Source: Alcaligenaceae bacterium (GTDB lineage: Bacteria > Pseudomonadota > Gammaproteobacteria > Burkholderiales > Burkholderiaceae_B). From it: a DNA stretch of 64,000 nt. The notes under the pieces were generated by a model. That model had not been told where the DNA came from. It saw only the letters and a list, made by a program, of their open reading frames with translations, and did no database searches. A program made the position numbers and the translations under genes. The stretch's first letter is position 1. Every line of letters starts with the position of its first letter. The stretch lies in NCBI GenBank assembly GCA_013416455.1, contig JACCES010000018.1:39127-103126 (forward strand), in the 5' to 3' direction. Below are positions 43,401 to 52,883 of this stretch, in pieces.

Positions 43401-44150
43401 ATGGATCTCAATCTCAAGGGGCGCGTGGCGCTGGTGACAGGCTCTGGCAGCGGTATCGGCCGGGATACCGTTTTCAAGCTGGCGGAAGAGGGGTGCCGGA
43501 TTGTTGTTTCGGACATCAATGCGGAAAATGCACGCGAAACCGCCGCTCTGCTGGCCCGCGCGGGCCATGAGGCAATGGCGGTCACCGCCGATGTTACGGT
43601 TGAAAAAGAGGTAGAGCGGCTGGCGGCGGCGGCCCAGGATTTTGGCGGTGTGGACATTCTGGTCAATAACGCCGGGATCGTGAAGGACGGCTATCTCACC
43701 AAGATGAGCGAGCAGGCCTGGGATTCGGTGGTCGACATTATTCTGAAGGGGGCGTTTCTGTGCTCCCGCGCGTTGTTGCCCGGCATGATGCAGAAGCAAT
43801 GGGGCCGCGTAATCAATATTTCATCGCGTTCAGTGTTCGGCAATCCCGGGCAAACGAACTATTCGGCCGGCAAGGCCGGCCTGATCGGCTTTACACGCGC
43901 CCTGGCCCAGGAACAGGGGAAGTTCGGGGTCACTGTCAATGCCGTGGCGCCTGGCTTCATCATGACGCCCGGTATGATGAATCTGCCCCATTTTCCCAAG
44001 CTCAAAGAGGCGGCAATAGCCAAGAACCCGGTGGGTTTCCTCGGCGAACCGCGCGACGTTTCCAATGTGGTGGCTTTCCTGGCTTCCGAGGCGGCGCGCT
44101 ACATCAGCGGCACGACCATATACGTGACCGGCGGGCGCTACTCTTCTTAA
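43401..44150 (+). CDS. Short-chain dehydrogenase/reductase (FabG-like)
   Basis: A 249-residue SDR. The NAD(P) motif is TGSGSGIGRD, the structural motif LVNNAG, and the catalytic triad lies in NISSRSVFGNPGQTNYSAGKAG (Ser, Tyr, Lys). It is closest in style to FabG-like 3-oxoacyl or 3-hydroxyacyl-CoA dehydrogenases. It starts the catabolic operon and probably oxidises a hydroxyacyl-CoA or an alcohol intermediate. The spacing to the next gene is 23 bp. Confidence 0.9.
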   Translation: MDLNLKGRVALVTGSGSGIGRDTVFKLAEEGCRIVVSDINAENARETAALLARAGHEAMAVTADVTVEKEVERLAAAAQDFGGVDILVNNAGIVKDGYLTKMSEQAWDSVVDIILKGAFLCSRALLPGMMQKQWGRVINISSRSVFGNPGQTNYSAGKAGLIGFTRALAQEQGKFGVTVNAVAPGFIMTPGMMNLPHFPKLKEAAIAKNPVGFLGEPRDVSNVVAFLASEAARYISGTTIYVTGGRYSS

Positions 44151-44173
44151 AAATTCCCTGACAGGCTGACTCC

Positions 44174-45319
44174 ATGAATTTCGATTTTTCTCCAGAGCAG
44201 GTTACTTTGCGCGACCAACTGCGCCGTTTCATGAAGAACGAAGTGGCGCCGCTGATTGATCGGCACGAGGAACAGCGTACGTTTCCTTTCGAGCTGCTGC
44301 CCAAGCTCGCCGAGTTTGGCTATCTTGGCGGCGTATTGCCGGAAGCCGAAGGGGGGCTTGGCATCGATTATGTGACGTGGTCATTGATGTTCGAAGAGGC
44401 GGGCTATCATTGGCTATCGCTGCGAACCATTCTGAACTGCACCAATGTTCCGATTCTGATGCTGTCCCGAACCGCCAATCCTGAACAGCGCAAACGTTTT
44501 CTGGAACCCTTGCTCGAAGGCAAGCGCTCGGTGTTCACGGCCATTACCGAACCCAATGTGGGCTCCAACGCGGCGGGGGTGCAGACCCGCGCGGAACTCA
44601 AAGGCGATCAGTACATCCTGAATGGCCGCAAGCTGTGGATCACCAATGGTTTGTGGGGGGACTTCGGCATTGTCGTTGCCCGTACCTATAGCCCGGACTG
44701 CGATGGAAAACTTTCCCTTTTTCTGGTCGAGCACGGGCAGACACCGTTCGAGCGGCGGCCGGTTGAAACCATGGTCTTGCGCTGTACCGGCACGGCGGAA
44801 CTCGGTTTCAACGATCTGGCCATTCCCAAGGAAAACCTGCTGGGCAAAGAAGGCGAGGCGCTGAAGAGCACTCTGGCGGGCCTGGATCTCGGGCGCTTGC
44901 ATATCGCACATGGCGCCGTGGGGGCCGCGCAGGCAGCCCTTGATCTGGCAACGGAGTTTGCCAAGACGCGCCAGCAGTTCGGTAAACCCATTGCCGGCTT
45001 TCAACTGATACAGAAACACATCGTCGATATGACCATGAAGGTCAATGCGGCGCGCGCGCTTGCGTACCAGGCCGCCTGCGCCCTTCAGCAGGGGCGTGCC
45101 ACCATGGAGTGCGCGATTGCCAAGCTCTATGCCACAGAGGCCGCGCATGAGGTGGCGAATTCGGCCTTGCAGGTGCATGGCGGCCAAGGGTATGCGGTTG
45201 GCTATCCCATCGAGAGAATTTTCCGTGATACGCGAGGCGGCACCATTCCAGAAGGCACCACTGAAATCCAGACGCTGATCATCGGCCGGGCCTTGCTGGG
45301 TATTTCAGCGATTGTGTAA
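44174..45319 (+). CDS. Acyl-CoA dehydrogenase
   Basis: A 381-residue flavoenzyme with the ACAD pattern: AFTAITEPNVGSNAAGVQTRA, the FAD segment KLWITNG, RQQFGKPIAGFQLIQ, QVHGGQGYAVGYPIERIFRD and a C-terminal EGTTEIQTLIIGRALLG with the expected catalytic Glu nearby. It introduces a 2,3-double bond into an acyl-CoA and passes electrons to ETF. The substrate is probably short or branched. Between SDR and MaoC in one operon. Confidence 0.93.
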   Translation: MNFDFSPEQVTLRDQLRRFMKNEVAPLIDRHEEQRTFPFELLPKLAEFGYLGGVLPEAEGGLGIDYVTWSLMFEEAGYHWLSLRTILNCTNVPILMLSRTANPEQRKRFLEPLLEGKRSVFTAITEPNVGSNAAGVQTRAELKGDQYILNGRKLWITNGLWGDFGIVVARTYSPDCDGKLSLFLVEHGQTPFERRPVETMVLRCTGTAELGFNDLAIPKENLLGKEGEALKSTLAGLDLGRLHIAHGAVGAAQAALDLATEFAKTRQQFGKPIAGFQLIQKHIVDMTMKVNAARALAYQAACALQQGRATMECAIAKLYATEAAHEVANSALQVHGGQGYAVGYPIERIFRDTRGGTIPEGTTEIQTLIIGRALLGISAIV

Positions 45320-45329
45320 AGGGTGGATG

Positions 45330-45860
45330 ATGAGTGACGTAATATTGGTTTCAAAGAACGAACAAGGTGCCGCGCCGGCGCTGCCGCTCGAATGTATTGG
45401 TGAACAGCGTTATTACTGGGAAGATTTACCGGTCGGGTTCCGCTACAAGACTTCGTCGCGCACCATTACCGAGGCGGACATCGTGTCCTTTGCCACGCTC
45501 ACCGGTGATCTGAATCGCGCTCATGTCGATGACGAAGCATCGAAAAGCGGTCCGTTCGGAAGGCGGATTGCCCACGGCCTGCTGGTGGTGTCGTATGTAT
45601 CGGGCCTGAATACCCGGACCATCGTGAATCAATTGCTTGAACCCTCCATGCTGGCCCTGGTGGGAACGGAAGTCCGATATCTCAAGCCGACGTTCGCCGG
45701 CGACACGATTCATGCCGATATAGAAGTGGTGGAATCCAGGCCGACTTCCAGGCCTGATCGTGGCCTGGTCAAGTTCAATCGTACGGCGGTATCGCAGAAT
45801 GGCGACACGCTGCTCGAATGCCTGGTGACCATGCTGTTCCAACGGAGACAGGCGGCATGA
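45330..45860 (+). CDS. MaoC-family (R)-hydratase
   Basis: A 176-residue hot-dog-fold hydratase. The catalytic Asp and His of the MaoC motif appear in LTGDLNRAHVDDE and the pattern GRRIAHGLLVVS. It would hydrate a 2,3-enoyl-CoA formed by the preceding dehydrogenase. Two adjacent ATGs (45327 and 45330) can start it. Its stop overlaps the next gene as ATGA. Confidence 0.9.
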   Translation: MSDVILVSKNEQGAAPALPLECIGEQRYYWEDLPVGFRYKTSSRTITEADIVSFATLTGDLNRAHVDDEASKSGPFGRRIAHGLLVVSYVSGLNTRTIVNQLLEPSMLALVGTEVRYLKPTFAGDTIHADIEVVESRPTSRPDRGLVKFNRTAVSQNGDTLLECLVTMLFQRRQAA

Positions 45861-47995
45861 GCGCTAAAGATCATTCAAGCCTGTTTTCCGATCTGACCCG
45901 GTTGTTCCTTCCCCGCTCCATTGCGCTGGTGGGCGCATCGGCCAGGCCCGATAGCGTTGGCGGCCGCACGCTCGAAAACCTGACCCGGGTATCTGATTTC
46001 AAGGGGGACCTGTATCTGGTCAATCCCAGCCGCGACGAAATCGGCGGAATGCGCTGCTACCCGTCGATGGCGTCACTGCCGGCCGCGCCGGATGTTGTCA
46101 TCATTACGGTGCCCGCCCAGGCTGCCATCGAAGCATTGGAATCAGCGGCGGCTTGCGGTGTGCCGTTTGCCATCATCCTCAGCTCGGGGTTCGGAGAGGC
46201 GGACGAAGAAGGCGCCCGCGCCGAAGCGCAATTGTGCGAAATCGTCCAAAGAACGGGGATACGCGTCTACGGTCCGAACTGTCCCGGCCTCAACAATATC
46301 AATGCCCGATTGGGAATGTCCTTTTCGCCGGCATTCCGTCACGATCTGCACCCGGGTCCGATCGGCCTGGCCACGCAGGGCGGCGGGCTGGGGCGCACCT
46401 TCATGCAGGCAATGGAGCGCGGCATCGGTGTCGGGATGTGGGCTTCATCCGGGAACCAGGCCGATCTGGAGGTCAGCGACTTTATCCACTACATGGCGGA
46501 CGCGCCTGACATCAAGGTCATCGTCACACTGATCGAAGGCTTCAAGAGCGGCCGCAAGTTCGTGGCCGCGGTGCGCCATGCCGCCCGGATGGGCAAGCCT
46601 GTAGTAGCGTTGAAGGTGGGGAAATCGGAGTATGGAATCCGTTCGGCCCAGTCGCATACGGCGTCCATGACGGGTTCCGCGGAAATCAACAGCGCTGTTC
46701 TCCGGCAGTTTGGCGTCATCGAGGTCGACGATATCGACGAACTGGTGGATACCGCGTGGCTGCTGGCGCGCCGGCTGCCGAAGGGTGACGAAAAGCTGGT
46801 GGTCTACGCCTCTTCGGGCGGGGCCGCGACGCTGGCGGCCGACAAAGTCGGCAGTGCGGGGCTGGAGCTCGCCGAGTTCGCTCCCGAAACCCTCCAGCGC
46901 TTGCGCGCATTGCTGCCTTCATACATGCCTGTTTCCAATCCGGTGGATGTCGGTACTGAGATCTTCACCAGACCGCGTTTGGTCGACGATAGCCTGCAGG
47001 TGGTCGTGGAGGATCCGTCCGTCGGGCTGGTGCTGTATCCGTACCCGCTCGATTACGGTCAGATGATCCAGCAGAACGCCGAGAGCACCATAAGGGTTCA
47101 GGCCAGAACCGACGTGCCGATTCTGCCCGTATGGATGAGCGATCGTATCGGCGAGGGCTACCAGGCATTCGTCAAGGCGGGCCTGACCCCTTCGCGTTCG
47201 CTCAGCAATGCGGTGAAGGCGGTTCAGCGGTGGATCGCCTGGGGTAACTGGCGCCGGGCTTTCGACCCGGACTTCGAGCCGCTTCTGCCAGAGGACGCTG
47301 TCGCCGCACAGGGCGACCGGCCCTTGCACGCGCTGTCCGAAGCGGAAGGCAAGCGGCGTCTGGCGGCAAGCGGGATTCGGGTGCTGCCGGCGGGGGTGGC
47401 CACGAATGCCGAAGAAGCCGTCAGGCTGGCGGAAGAGTGTGGTTATCCCGTTGTTGCCAAGATTGTCAGCAAGGACATTGCGCACAAGTCAGAGACGGGG
47501 GGCGTCCGGGTCGGCCTGGGCAGCGCTCAGGACGTGAGCGAGGCATGGACAAACATCATGGCTTCGGTGCGCGAAAAAGCGCCCCGGGCGCGCATTGAAG
47601 GCCTGCTCATTGAAAAAATGGCCCCTTCGGGGGGCGCCGAGGTGTTCGTCGGTGTGCAGCGCGATCCGATCTTCGGGCATTTCCTGACTTTCGGCCTGGG
47701 CGGCATTTACGTGGAAGTGTTCAAGGACGTGAGCCGCCGCATGCTGCCGCTGAACGAGGAAACCGCCTTGGAAATGATCCGGGAGCTGCGTTCCTTCCCT
47801 ATTCTGGATGGTGCGCGCGGTCAGCCGAAGCGGGATATCGCGGCGCTCGTACATCTTTTGGTGCAAGTCTCCGAGTTTGTGAAAAATAATGCCGCGGAGC
47901 TCGATGAGCTTGATCTCAACCCGGTCTGGGTGGGGGAGCAAGGGCAGGGCGCAATCCCGCTCGATGCCGTCATTCTCAATGGTATCCGTAATTAA
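45857..47995 (+). CDS. NDP-forming acyl-CoA synthetase (AcdA-AcdB fusion type)
   Basis: A 712-residue two-part enzyme. The N-terminal CoA-binding and succinyl-CoA-synthetase-like half starts PRSIALVGASARPDSVGG, includes YGPNCPGLNN, and the phosphohistidine is expected in RSAQSHTASMTGS. The C-terminal ATP-grasp half begins SEAEGKRRLAASGIRVLP and ends with the LNPVWV segment. It makes a CoA thioester from a carboxylate using ATP with release of ADP (or the reverse). It overlaps the MaoC gene by 4 bp. Substrate unknown. Confidence 0.9.
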   Translation: MSAKDHSSLFSDLTRLFLPRSIALVGASARPDSVGGRTLENLTRVSDFKGDLYLVNPSRDEIGGMRCYPSMASLPAAPDVVIITVPAQAAIEALESAAACGVPFAIILSSGFGEADEEGARAEAQLCEIVQRTGIRVYGPNCPGLNNINARLGMSFSPAFRHDLHPGPIGLATQGGGLGRTFMQAMERGIGVGMWASSGNQADLEVSDFIHYMADAPDIKVIVTLIEGFKSGRKFVAAVRHAARMGKPVVALKVGKSEYGIRSAQSHTASMTGSAEINSAVLRQFGVIEVDDIDELVDTAWLLARRLPKGDEKLVVYASSGGAATLAADKVGSAGLELAEFAPETLQRLRALLPSYMPVSNPVDVGTEIFTRPRLVDDSLQVVVEDPSVGLVLYPYPLDYGQMIQQNAESTIRVQARTDVPILPVWMSDRIGEGYQAFVKAGLTPSRSLSNAVKAVQRWIAWGNWRRAFDPDFEPLLPEDAVAAQGDRPLHALSEAEGKRRLAASGIRVLPAGVATNAEEAVRLAEECGYPVVAKIVSKDIAHKSETGGVRVGLGSAQDVSEAWTNIMASVREKAPRARIEGLLIEKMAPSGGAEVFVGVQRDPIFGHFLTFGLGGIYVEVFKDVSRRMLPLNEETALEMIRELRSFPILDGARGQPKRDIAALVHLLVQVSEFVKNNAAELDELDLNPVWVGEQGQGAIPLDAVILNGIRN

Positions 47996-48009
47996 GGCAG
48001 GGGTCGGAA

Positions 48010-48792
48010 ATGGTTGTCAAAACAGAAATTGGTTTTACTACACCGGATGCCATTACGGTACGCGGAAAGAATTTGTCTGACGAAGTCCTGGGCAGGTTCG
48101 ACTTTGTGGACATGATTTACTGGCTCAATTTTTCCCGCCTTCCGGAAGAGCGCGAAAAAGCCATGGTGAACCTGATTCTGGTCGCCGCGGCGGATCACGG
48201 GCTGACTCCCAGCGCATTGTCTTCCCGTCTGACCTATCTGGGGGCCCCCGAATCGGTGCAGGGGGCGGTTGCAGCAGGCTTGCTGGGCGCCGGCAGCCGT
48301 TTTCTCGGGACGATTCAGAATGTGGCTGAGCAGCTGCAGCAGGCCGCTCAGGATCTGGACACTCTGGAAGACGAAGCCGTGATGGACGCCGCCCGCCGGC
48401 TGGTACAGCGTTCCAGGCAATCACGCAGCCCCATCCACGGCCTTGGCCACAATATCCATGTCGATGGCGATCCACGGGTTCCGGTACTGCGTGACGTGTC
48501 TGAACAGCATGGCTATTATGGCAAGCACTGGCGTCTGGCCCTGGCTGTTCCGCGCGTGTTTGAACAGGATCACGGGAAGAAGCTGCCGCTCAATGCGGCG
48601 GGCGCGCTTGGCGCCATCATTGCCGATATGGGGCTTGACGCGATATTGGCGCGGGGGCTGATTCTGGTGGGGCGTTCCGCGGGGCTGGTTGCCCATTTGC
48701 GCGAGGAAGCGGATCAGCCCATCGGTCTTGAACTGTGGGACCTGGTTCTCGACCAGGATGAGCGCAATGTCCGGCCCGTGAAGAAAGGTTGA
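48010..48792 (+). CDS. Citryl-CoA-lyase-like protein (citrate synthase fold)
   Basis: A 260-residue protein resembling the catalytic half of citrate synthase, as in bacterial citryl-CoA lyases. The active-site His lies in IHGLGHNIHVDGDPRVPVL, corresponding to GFGH of citrate synthase, and the segment ALGAIIADMGLDAILARG gives the following helix. It would cleave (or form) a C-C bond in a tertiary hydroxyacyl-CoA such as citryl- or citramalyl-CoA. It is much shorter than citrate synthase (about 430). Located in a catabolic operon, so cleavage is more likely. Confidence 0.82.
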   Translation: MVVKTEIGFTTPDAITVRGKNLSDEVLGRFDFVDMIYWLNFSRLPEEREKAMVNLILVAAADHGLTPSALSSRLTYLGAPESVQGAVAAGLLGAGSRFLGTIQNVAEQLQQAAQDLDTLEDEAVMDAARRLVQRSRQSRSPIHGLGHNIHVDGDPRVPVLRDVSEQHGYYGKHWRLALAVPRVFEQDHGKKLPLNAAGALGAIIADMGLDAILARGLILVGRSAGLVAHLREEADQPIGLELWDLVLDQDERNVRPVKKG

Positions 48793-48798
48793 ACGCTC

Positions 48799-49911
48799 AT
48801 GGCTCCCCTGCAAGGCATTACCGTCATCGATTTTACCGAACTGCTGCCGGGTCCCTTTCTGACCCAAAGCCTGGTGGAACTGGGCGCGAAGGTCATCAAG
48901 GTCGAGCGCCCCCCGCATGGGGACAACGCGCGTCGAATGGCTCCGGGTGTATTCAACGCCGTGAACCGGGGCAAGCATTGCGTGGCCGCCGACCTGAAGT
49001 CGCCGCGCGACCGGGCCATGGTCGTGGAATTGATCCGGGCGGCGGATGTATTGATCGAGTCTTACAGGCCGGGCGTCATGAAGCGACTGGGGCTGGACTA
49101 CGAGACAGTACGTTCCATCCGACAGGATATCGTCTATGCCTCTCTCACGGGATACGGGCAGAGCGGCAGCCGCGCATTGCTTCCCGGCCATGATCTCAAT
49201 TATCAGGCGGCAAGCGGTGCTCTTGCCCTGTCGGGCTTGCCCGACGGGGAGCCCGAACATGTGTTCGGCCTGCCGGTGGCCGACCTGTGTGGCGCTGTTT
49301 ACGGGCTCTCGGCCGTGACGGCCGCATTGCTGCAGCGCGAACGTACAGGCATCGGCCAGCACCTGGACATAGCCATTGCGGATTGCCTGACGCATTGGGT
49401 CAATCCGCGCCTGGGCGCATATCAGGCGCATGGCATCGATGATTTGTTCCATCAGCGCCAGGATGCATTGAACAAGCCGGCCTATGGGGTATTTCGCACG
49501 GCGGATGGGCATGACCTGACGGTGTGCGCCCTCGAAAACCATTTCTGGCGGCAGCTGACGCAAGTGCTTGATCTGGCGCCTTTTGACAGCGAAGAATATT
49601 TCGACTTCGATGCCCGGGCGCGGGCAGCCAGCGAGATTCGAAGCTTGATGAAGCAGCGCATTGCCTCTTGGGAAGGAGCGGCACTGGAAGCTGCGCTCAA
49701 GGCGGCGGATGTCCCTGTCCTGAGGGTGGTGCCGCCCAATGATGTGCTCGCGGGGGCCGCCGCAATGGAGCGCGGCCTCGCCGCAGCGGGCGCCGATGGC
49801 CTGCTGGCGCGCTTTCCCGTGCGCCTGAAAGGGATGAACGGTATCGAGGTCCCCGCGCGGCCGGAAGATTATGGGGCCATCCTTGATGGGGAACCGGGGC
49901 GCAAGTGCTGA
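48799..49911 (+). CDS. CaiB/BaiF class III CoA transferase
   Basis: A 370-residue family III CoA transferase (starting with LQGITVIDFTELLPGPFLTQ, then KVERPPHGDNARRM, NRGKHCVAADLKS). The catalytic Asp is in LLPGHDLNYQAASGAL (about residue 130). Such enzymes move CoA between acids, for example succinyl-CoA and a dicarboxylate. It lies 6 bp after the citryl-CoA-lyase-like gene; its stop overlaps the next start (TGATG). Confidence 0.92.
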   Translation: MAPLQGITVIDFTELLPGPFLTQSLVELGAKVIKVERPPHGDNARRMAPGVFNAVNRGKHCVAADLKSPRDRAMVVELIRAADVLIESYRPGVMKRLGLDYETVRSIRQDIVYASLTGYGQSGSRALLPGHDLNYQAASGALALSGLPDGEPEHVFGLPVADLCGAVYGLSAVTAALLQRERTGIGQHLDIAIADCLTHWVNPRLGAYQAHGIDDLFHQRQDALNKPAYGVFRTADGHDLTVCALENHFWRQLTQVLDLAPFDSEEYFDFDARARAASEIRSLMKQRIASWEGAALEAALKAADVPVLRVVPPNDVLAGAAAMERGLAAAGADGLLARFPVRLKGMNGIEVPARPEDYGAILDGEPGRKC

Positions 49912-51119
49912 TGCCGGTCGAAAAGGAAGGCGCGAGGCCCATGGAAAATATCAGTTCCCCCTCTCAGGGCTTGTATCGGCAATCGCCGCTTGAACGCGTC
50001 GTGCATGGCATGCCGTTCGATGATGCCTTGCGGCACGAAATCGATCTGGCCGGCGTGTCGCGCGTCTTCGTACTGGGGTCCAGAAAGGCTGCGGAATCGG
50101 TATCGATGCAACGGCTTCAGTCCGCACTGGGAGGCCGTTTCGTCGGGGCGTACTGCAATGTGGCGGCGCATGTGCCCGCGGATTGCGTCATCGAGGCCGC
50201 CATAGCGGCAAAAGCGGCCAATGCGGATCACCTCGTCGCGCTGGGCGGCGGTTCCGTCGTCGACGCAGCCAAAGGGGTCGCCCTGTGCCTCAAGGCAAAT
50301 CTCGACTCCAGGGAGGCCTTGCTGGGTGTTCCGGCGGCGGGGGCCGCTGATCCTGGTCCGTGGCCGGTGCAAGACGGCCCCTGGCTTCGGATCACGGCGA
50401 TACCTGTATCGCTGTCGGTAGCGGAGTTCACCGGCATTGCGGGAATCACGGACCCGGAAAAGCGGGTCAAGCACATCATTGCTCACCCCTGGATGAGTCC
50501 GCGCGCGGTGATCTTTGATCCTGCGCTGACGCTTCCCGTGCCATTGCGGATTTTCCTGGCCAGCGGCGTCAAGGCGATGGATCATGCCGCGGAAAGGCTG
50601 GCGTCGATGGGTTCCCATCCCCTGATGGATGCGGTTTGCACGCAGGCGCTGCAAATGCTTGCCCAGGCGCTGCCGGCTGTGGCTCGGGCGCCAGGCGACT
50701 TGTCGCCGCGTCTGCAATGCCAGCTGGGAGCCTGGATGTCCATTCACGGTTCGGCGGAAGGTGTGAGAATGGGGGCGAGCCATGCGCTGGGCCATGTGCT
50801 GGGCGCGCATGCCAACGTACCGCATGGCCTGACTTCCTGCGTTCTGTTGCCGTCGGTGATGCGGTGGAATCATCCGGTCAACGCGGAGCGCCAGCGGCGT
50901 GTGTCGGCGGCTTTGGGCAGCCGGGACCCGGCGGGTGATGCGCTGGAAAAGCTGATAAGGGAACTGGGGTTGCCCGCCCGCTTGAATGAGCTGGGTGTGG
51001 TGCGCGAGGATCTGGAGCTGGTCGCGCGCAAGAGCCTGCGGGATCCCGGCATGAAATTCAATCCCCGCAAGGTGGGGTCGGTCGACGATGCAAGAGCGAT
51101 CCTGGAAATGGCCTGGTGA
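49911..51119 (+). CDS. Iron-containing alcohol dehydrogenase (maleylacetate-reductase-like)
   Basis: A 402-residue group III dehydrogenase: the NAD(P) motif is LGGGSVVDAAKG, and metal ligands are probable in KAMDHAAER, SHALGHVLGAH and HGLTSC. Family members reduce maleylacetate or oxidise alcohols. The start at 49911 (ATG overlapping the CoA-transferase stop) and one at 49941 (MENISS) are both possible. It may prepare the substrate of the pathway. Metal and substrate are not determinable from sequence. Confidence 0.85.
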   Translation: MPVEKEGARPMENISSPSQGLYRQSPLERVVHGMPFDDALRHEIDLAGVSRVFVLGSRKAAESVSMQRLQSALGGRFVGAYCNVAAHVPADCVIEAAIAAKAANADHLVALGGGSVVDAAKGVALCLKANLDSREALLGVPAAGAADPGPWPVQDGPWLRITAIPVSLSVAEFTGIAGITDPEKRVKHIIAHPWMSPRAVIFDPALTLPVPLRIFLASGVKAMDHAAERLASMGSHPLMDAVCTQALQMLAQALPAVARAPGDLSPRLQCQLGAWMSIHGSAEGVRMGASHALGHVLGAHANVPHGLTSCVLLPSVMRWNHPVNAERQRRVSAALGSRDPAGDALEKLIRELGLPARLNELGVVREDLELVARKSLRDPGMKFNPRKVGSVDDARAILEMAW

Positions 51120-51210
51120 GCCGCCGCGAGGCGGCAGCCGGCGAAGTCCCGTGTGCCGGCGGGTCTTGAAATCAGCCCCCCGTTTTCCGGGTCGATGAGG
51201 AGGTTTCCAA

Positions 51211-52131
51211 ATGAAGGATCTGAAGGGTCGTACGGCGGTGCTGACGGGGGCGGGTTCGGGCTTTGGACTCGAATGCGCGCGCCTCGGTGTGGAACGCGGC
51301 ATGAATCTGGTCCTGGTCGATGTGCAGTGGGACGCACTGGACCGGGCGATGACGGAGCTGCAGCCGCAAGCGCGCGCCCAGGGCAGCTCGTTGTCGGCAC
51401 ATTGTGTCGACGTCAGCGTCGCGGCTGAAATGGAGGCGTTGGCCGAGCGGGTTCGCCGCAATGCCGGCCCCCCGCATTTTGTTTTCAATAACGCGGGCGT
51501 GTGCTGTGGCGGCCTGGCATGGGAAAGCACGCCCGCCGATTGGGCCTGGGTCATGGGCGTGAATCTGATGGGAGTGGTTCACGGGGTGCATTACTTCACG
51601 CCCATGATGCTTGAAGCAGCCAGGGGCGACCCGCGCTGGTCGGGGCACATCGTCAACACTGCGAGCATGGCCGGCCTGCTGACGCCGCCCAACATGGGGG
51701 TTTACAGCGTCAGCAAGCATGCTGTCGTGGCGTTCACGGAAACCTTGTACCAGGATCTGAAACTGGTGTCCGACCAGATCGGCGTCAGCGTGCTGTGCCC
51801 GTATTTCGTAGCGACGGGCATTGCCGACAGCAAGCGCAATCGTCCACGGGTAGCGGGGGGGCGGCAACCGACCGCCAGCCAGCTCGCCAGCGAAGCCATG
51901 CTGCAAAAAGCCGTGCGGTCGGGAAGGGTGACTGCGGCGGATATTGCGCAAAAGGTGTTTGACGCACTGGAATCCCGCCAGTTCTACATATACAGTCATC
52001 CGGGATCCCTGGGCGCCGTTCAGGCCCGTTTTGAAGATGTGGTACAGGCGCGCAACCCGTCTGATCCATTTGCCGACAAGCCCGAACTGGGTCAGCAGCT
52101 GCGCACCCGGCTGGGCGCCATTTCAAACTGA
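51211..52131 (+). CDS. Short-chain dehydrogenase/reductase
   Basis: A 306-residue SDR: the NAD(P) motif is TGAGSGFGLE, the segment FVFNNAGVC is typical, and the active site is in NTASMAGLLTPP and GVYSVSKHAVVAF (Tyr, Lys). The C-terminal extension of about 50 residues resembles SDRs annotated as classical type with an extended tail. It follows the iron dehydrogenase by about 90 bp and precedes the flavin reductase by 19 bp. Its substrate is unknown. Confidence 0.9.
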   Translation: MKDLKGRTAVLTGAGSGFGLECARLGVERGMNLVLVDVQWDALDRAMTELQPQARAQGSSLSAHCVDVSVAAEMEALAERVRRNAGPPHFVFNNAGVCCGGLAWESTPADWAWVMGVNLMGVVHGVHYFTPMMLEAARGDPRWSGHIVNTASMAGLLTPPNMGVYSVSKHAVVAFTETLYQDLKLVSDQIGVSVLCPYFVATGIADSKRNRPRVAGGRQPTASQLASEAMLQKAVRSGRVTAADIAQKVFDALESRQFYIYSHPGSLGAVQARFEDVVQARNPSDPFADKPELGQQLRTRLGAISN

Positions 52132-52150
52132 ATTTGAAACCGGGTTCGCC

Positions 52151-52795
52151 ATGTTTTTTGCTGTCAGCGATCTTGATCAGGCACGCAGTTACAAACTGAT
52201 GTCGTCTTGCGTCGTACCGCGCCCGATCGCATGGGTGGTGACGAAGAATCGCGATGAGGGACTGAATGCCGCGCCTTATTCCCTCTTCAATTTTTTCGGC
52301 GGACATCCACCGGTTGTCTGTATGGGGATGGGCCGGCCGGACGGAAAAGACAAGGACAGTCTCGAAAACATACGGAACAGAAAAGAGTTCGTCGTGAACA
52401 TGGTGCCGGAAGGCCTTGCGGAAGCCATGAACACGACTGCGACGCCTTATGACTACGGTATCCGGGAACTGGATATCGCCGGCTTGTCGACCCTGCCTTG
52501 CGAGTTCATCGATTGCCGGCGGATTCTGGCGAGTCCCGTCGCGTTCGAGTGCAAGCTGGCGCAGATAGTCGATATCAGGCCGTCATCCGCCATGGTGATG
52601 GCGACCGTGGTGGGAATTCATGTCGATGCGGCCGCCGTGGTGAACGAGGAGCGCTGCTATGTGGACGCGGCGCGGCTGGGGTTGATCGGCCGCATGGAGA
52701 GCCCGGGCTGGTATGCCAGAACCCATGAGCGGTTCCGGATCAAGCAGATCATGAAGAAGCCCGTTCCGGACGACGCGGAAGCTGGCGGGGCCTGA
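52151..52795 (+). CDS. Flavin reductase-like (FMN-binding split barrel)
   Basis: A 214-residue protein of the flavin-reductase-like family: SCVVPRPIAWVVTKN, NAAPYSLFNFFGGHPPVV and EFVVNMV. Such proteins bind FMN and supply reduced flavin or act on small substrates. No partner monooxygenase is adjacent. It ends the catabolic run. The start MFFAVSDLDQ at 52151 is chosen because earlier in-frame codons lie inside the SDR gene. Confidence 0.85.
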   Translation: MFFAVSDLDQARSYKLMSSCVVPRPIAWVVTKNRDEGLNAAPYSLFNFFGGHPPVVCMGMGRPDGKDKDSLENIRNRKEFVVNMVPEGLAEAMNTTATPYDYGIRELDIAGLSTLPCEFIDCRRILASPVAFECKLAQIVDIRPSSAMVMATVVGIHVDAAAVVNEERCYVDAARLGLIGRMESPGWYARTHERFRIKQIMKKPVPDDAEAGGA

Positions 52796-52883
52796 CAAGC
52801 CCGGGAGCACATGGGGTGGAAGCACATAAGATTATAATCTCATCCACATAACCTCCGTTCTCACAAGTTCTCACAGGTATCCG

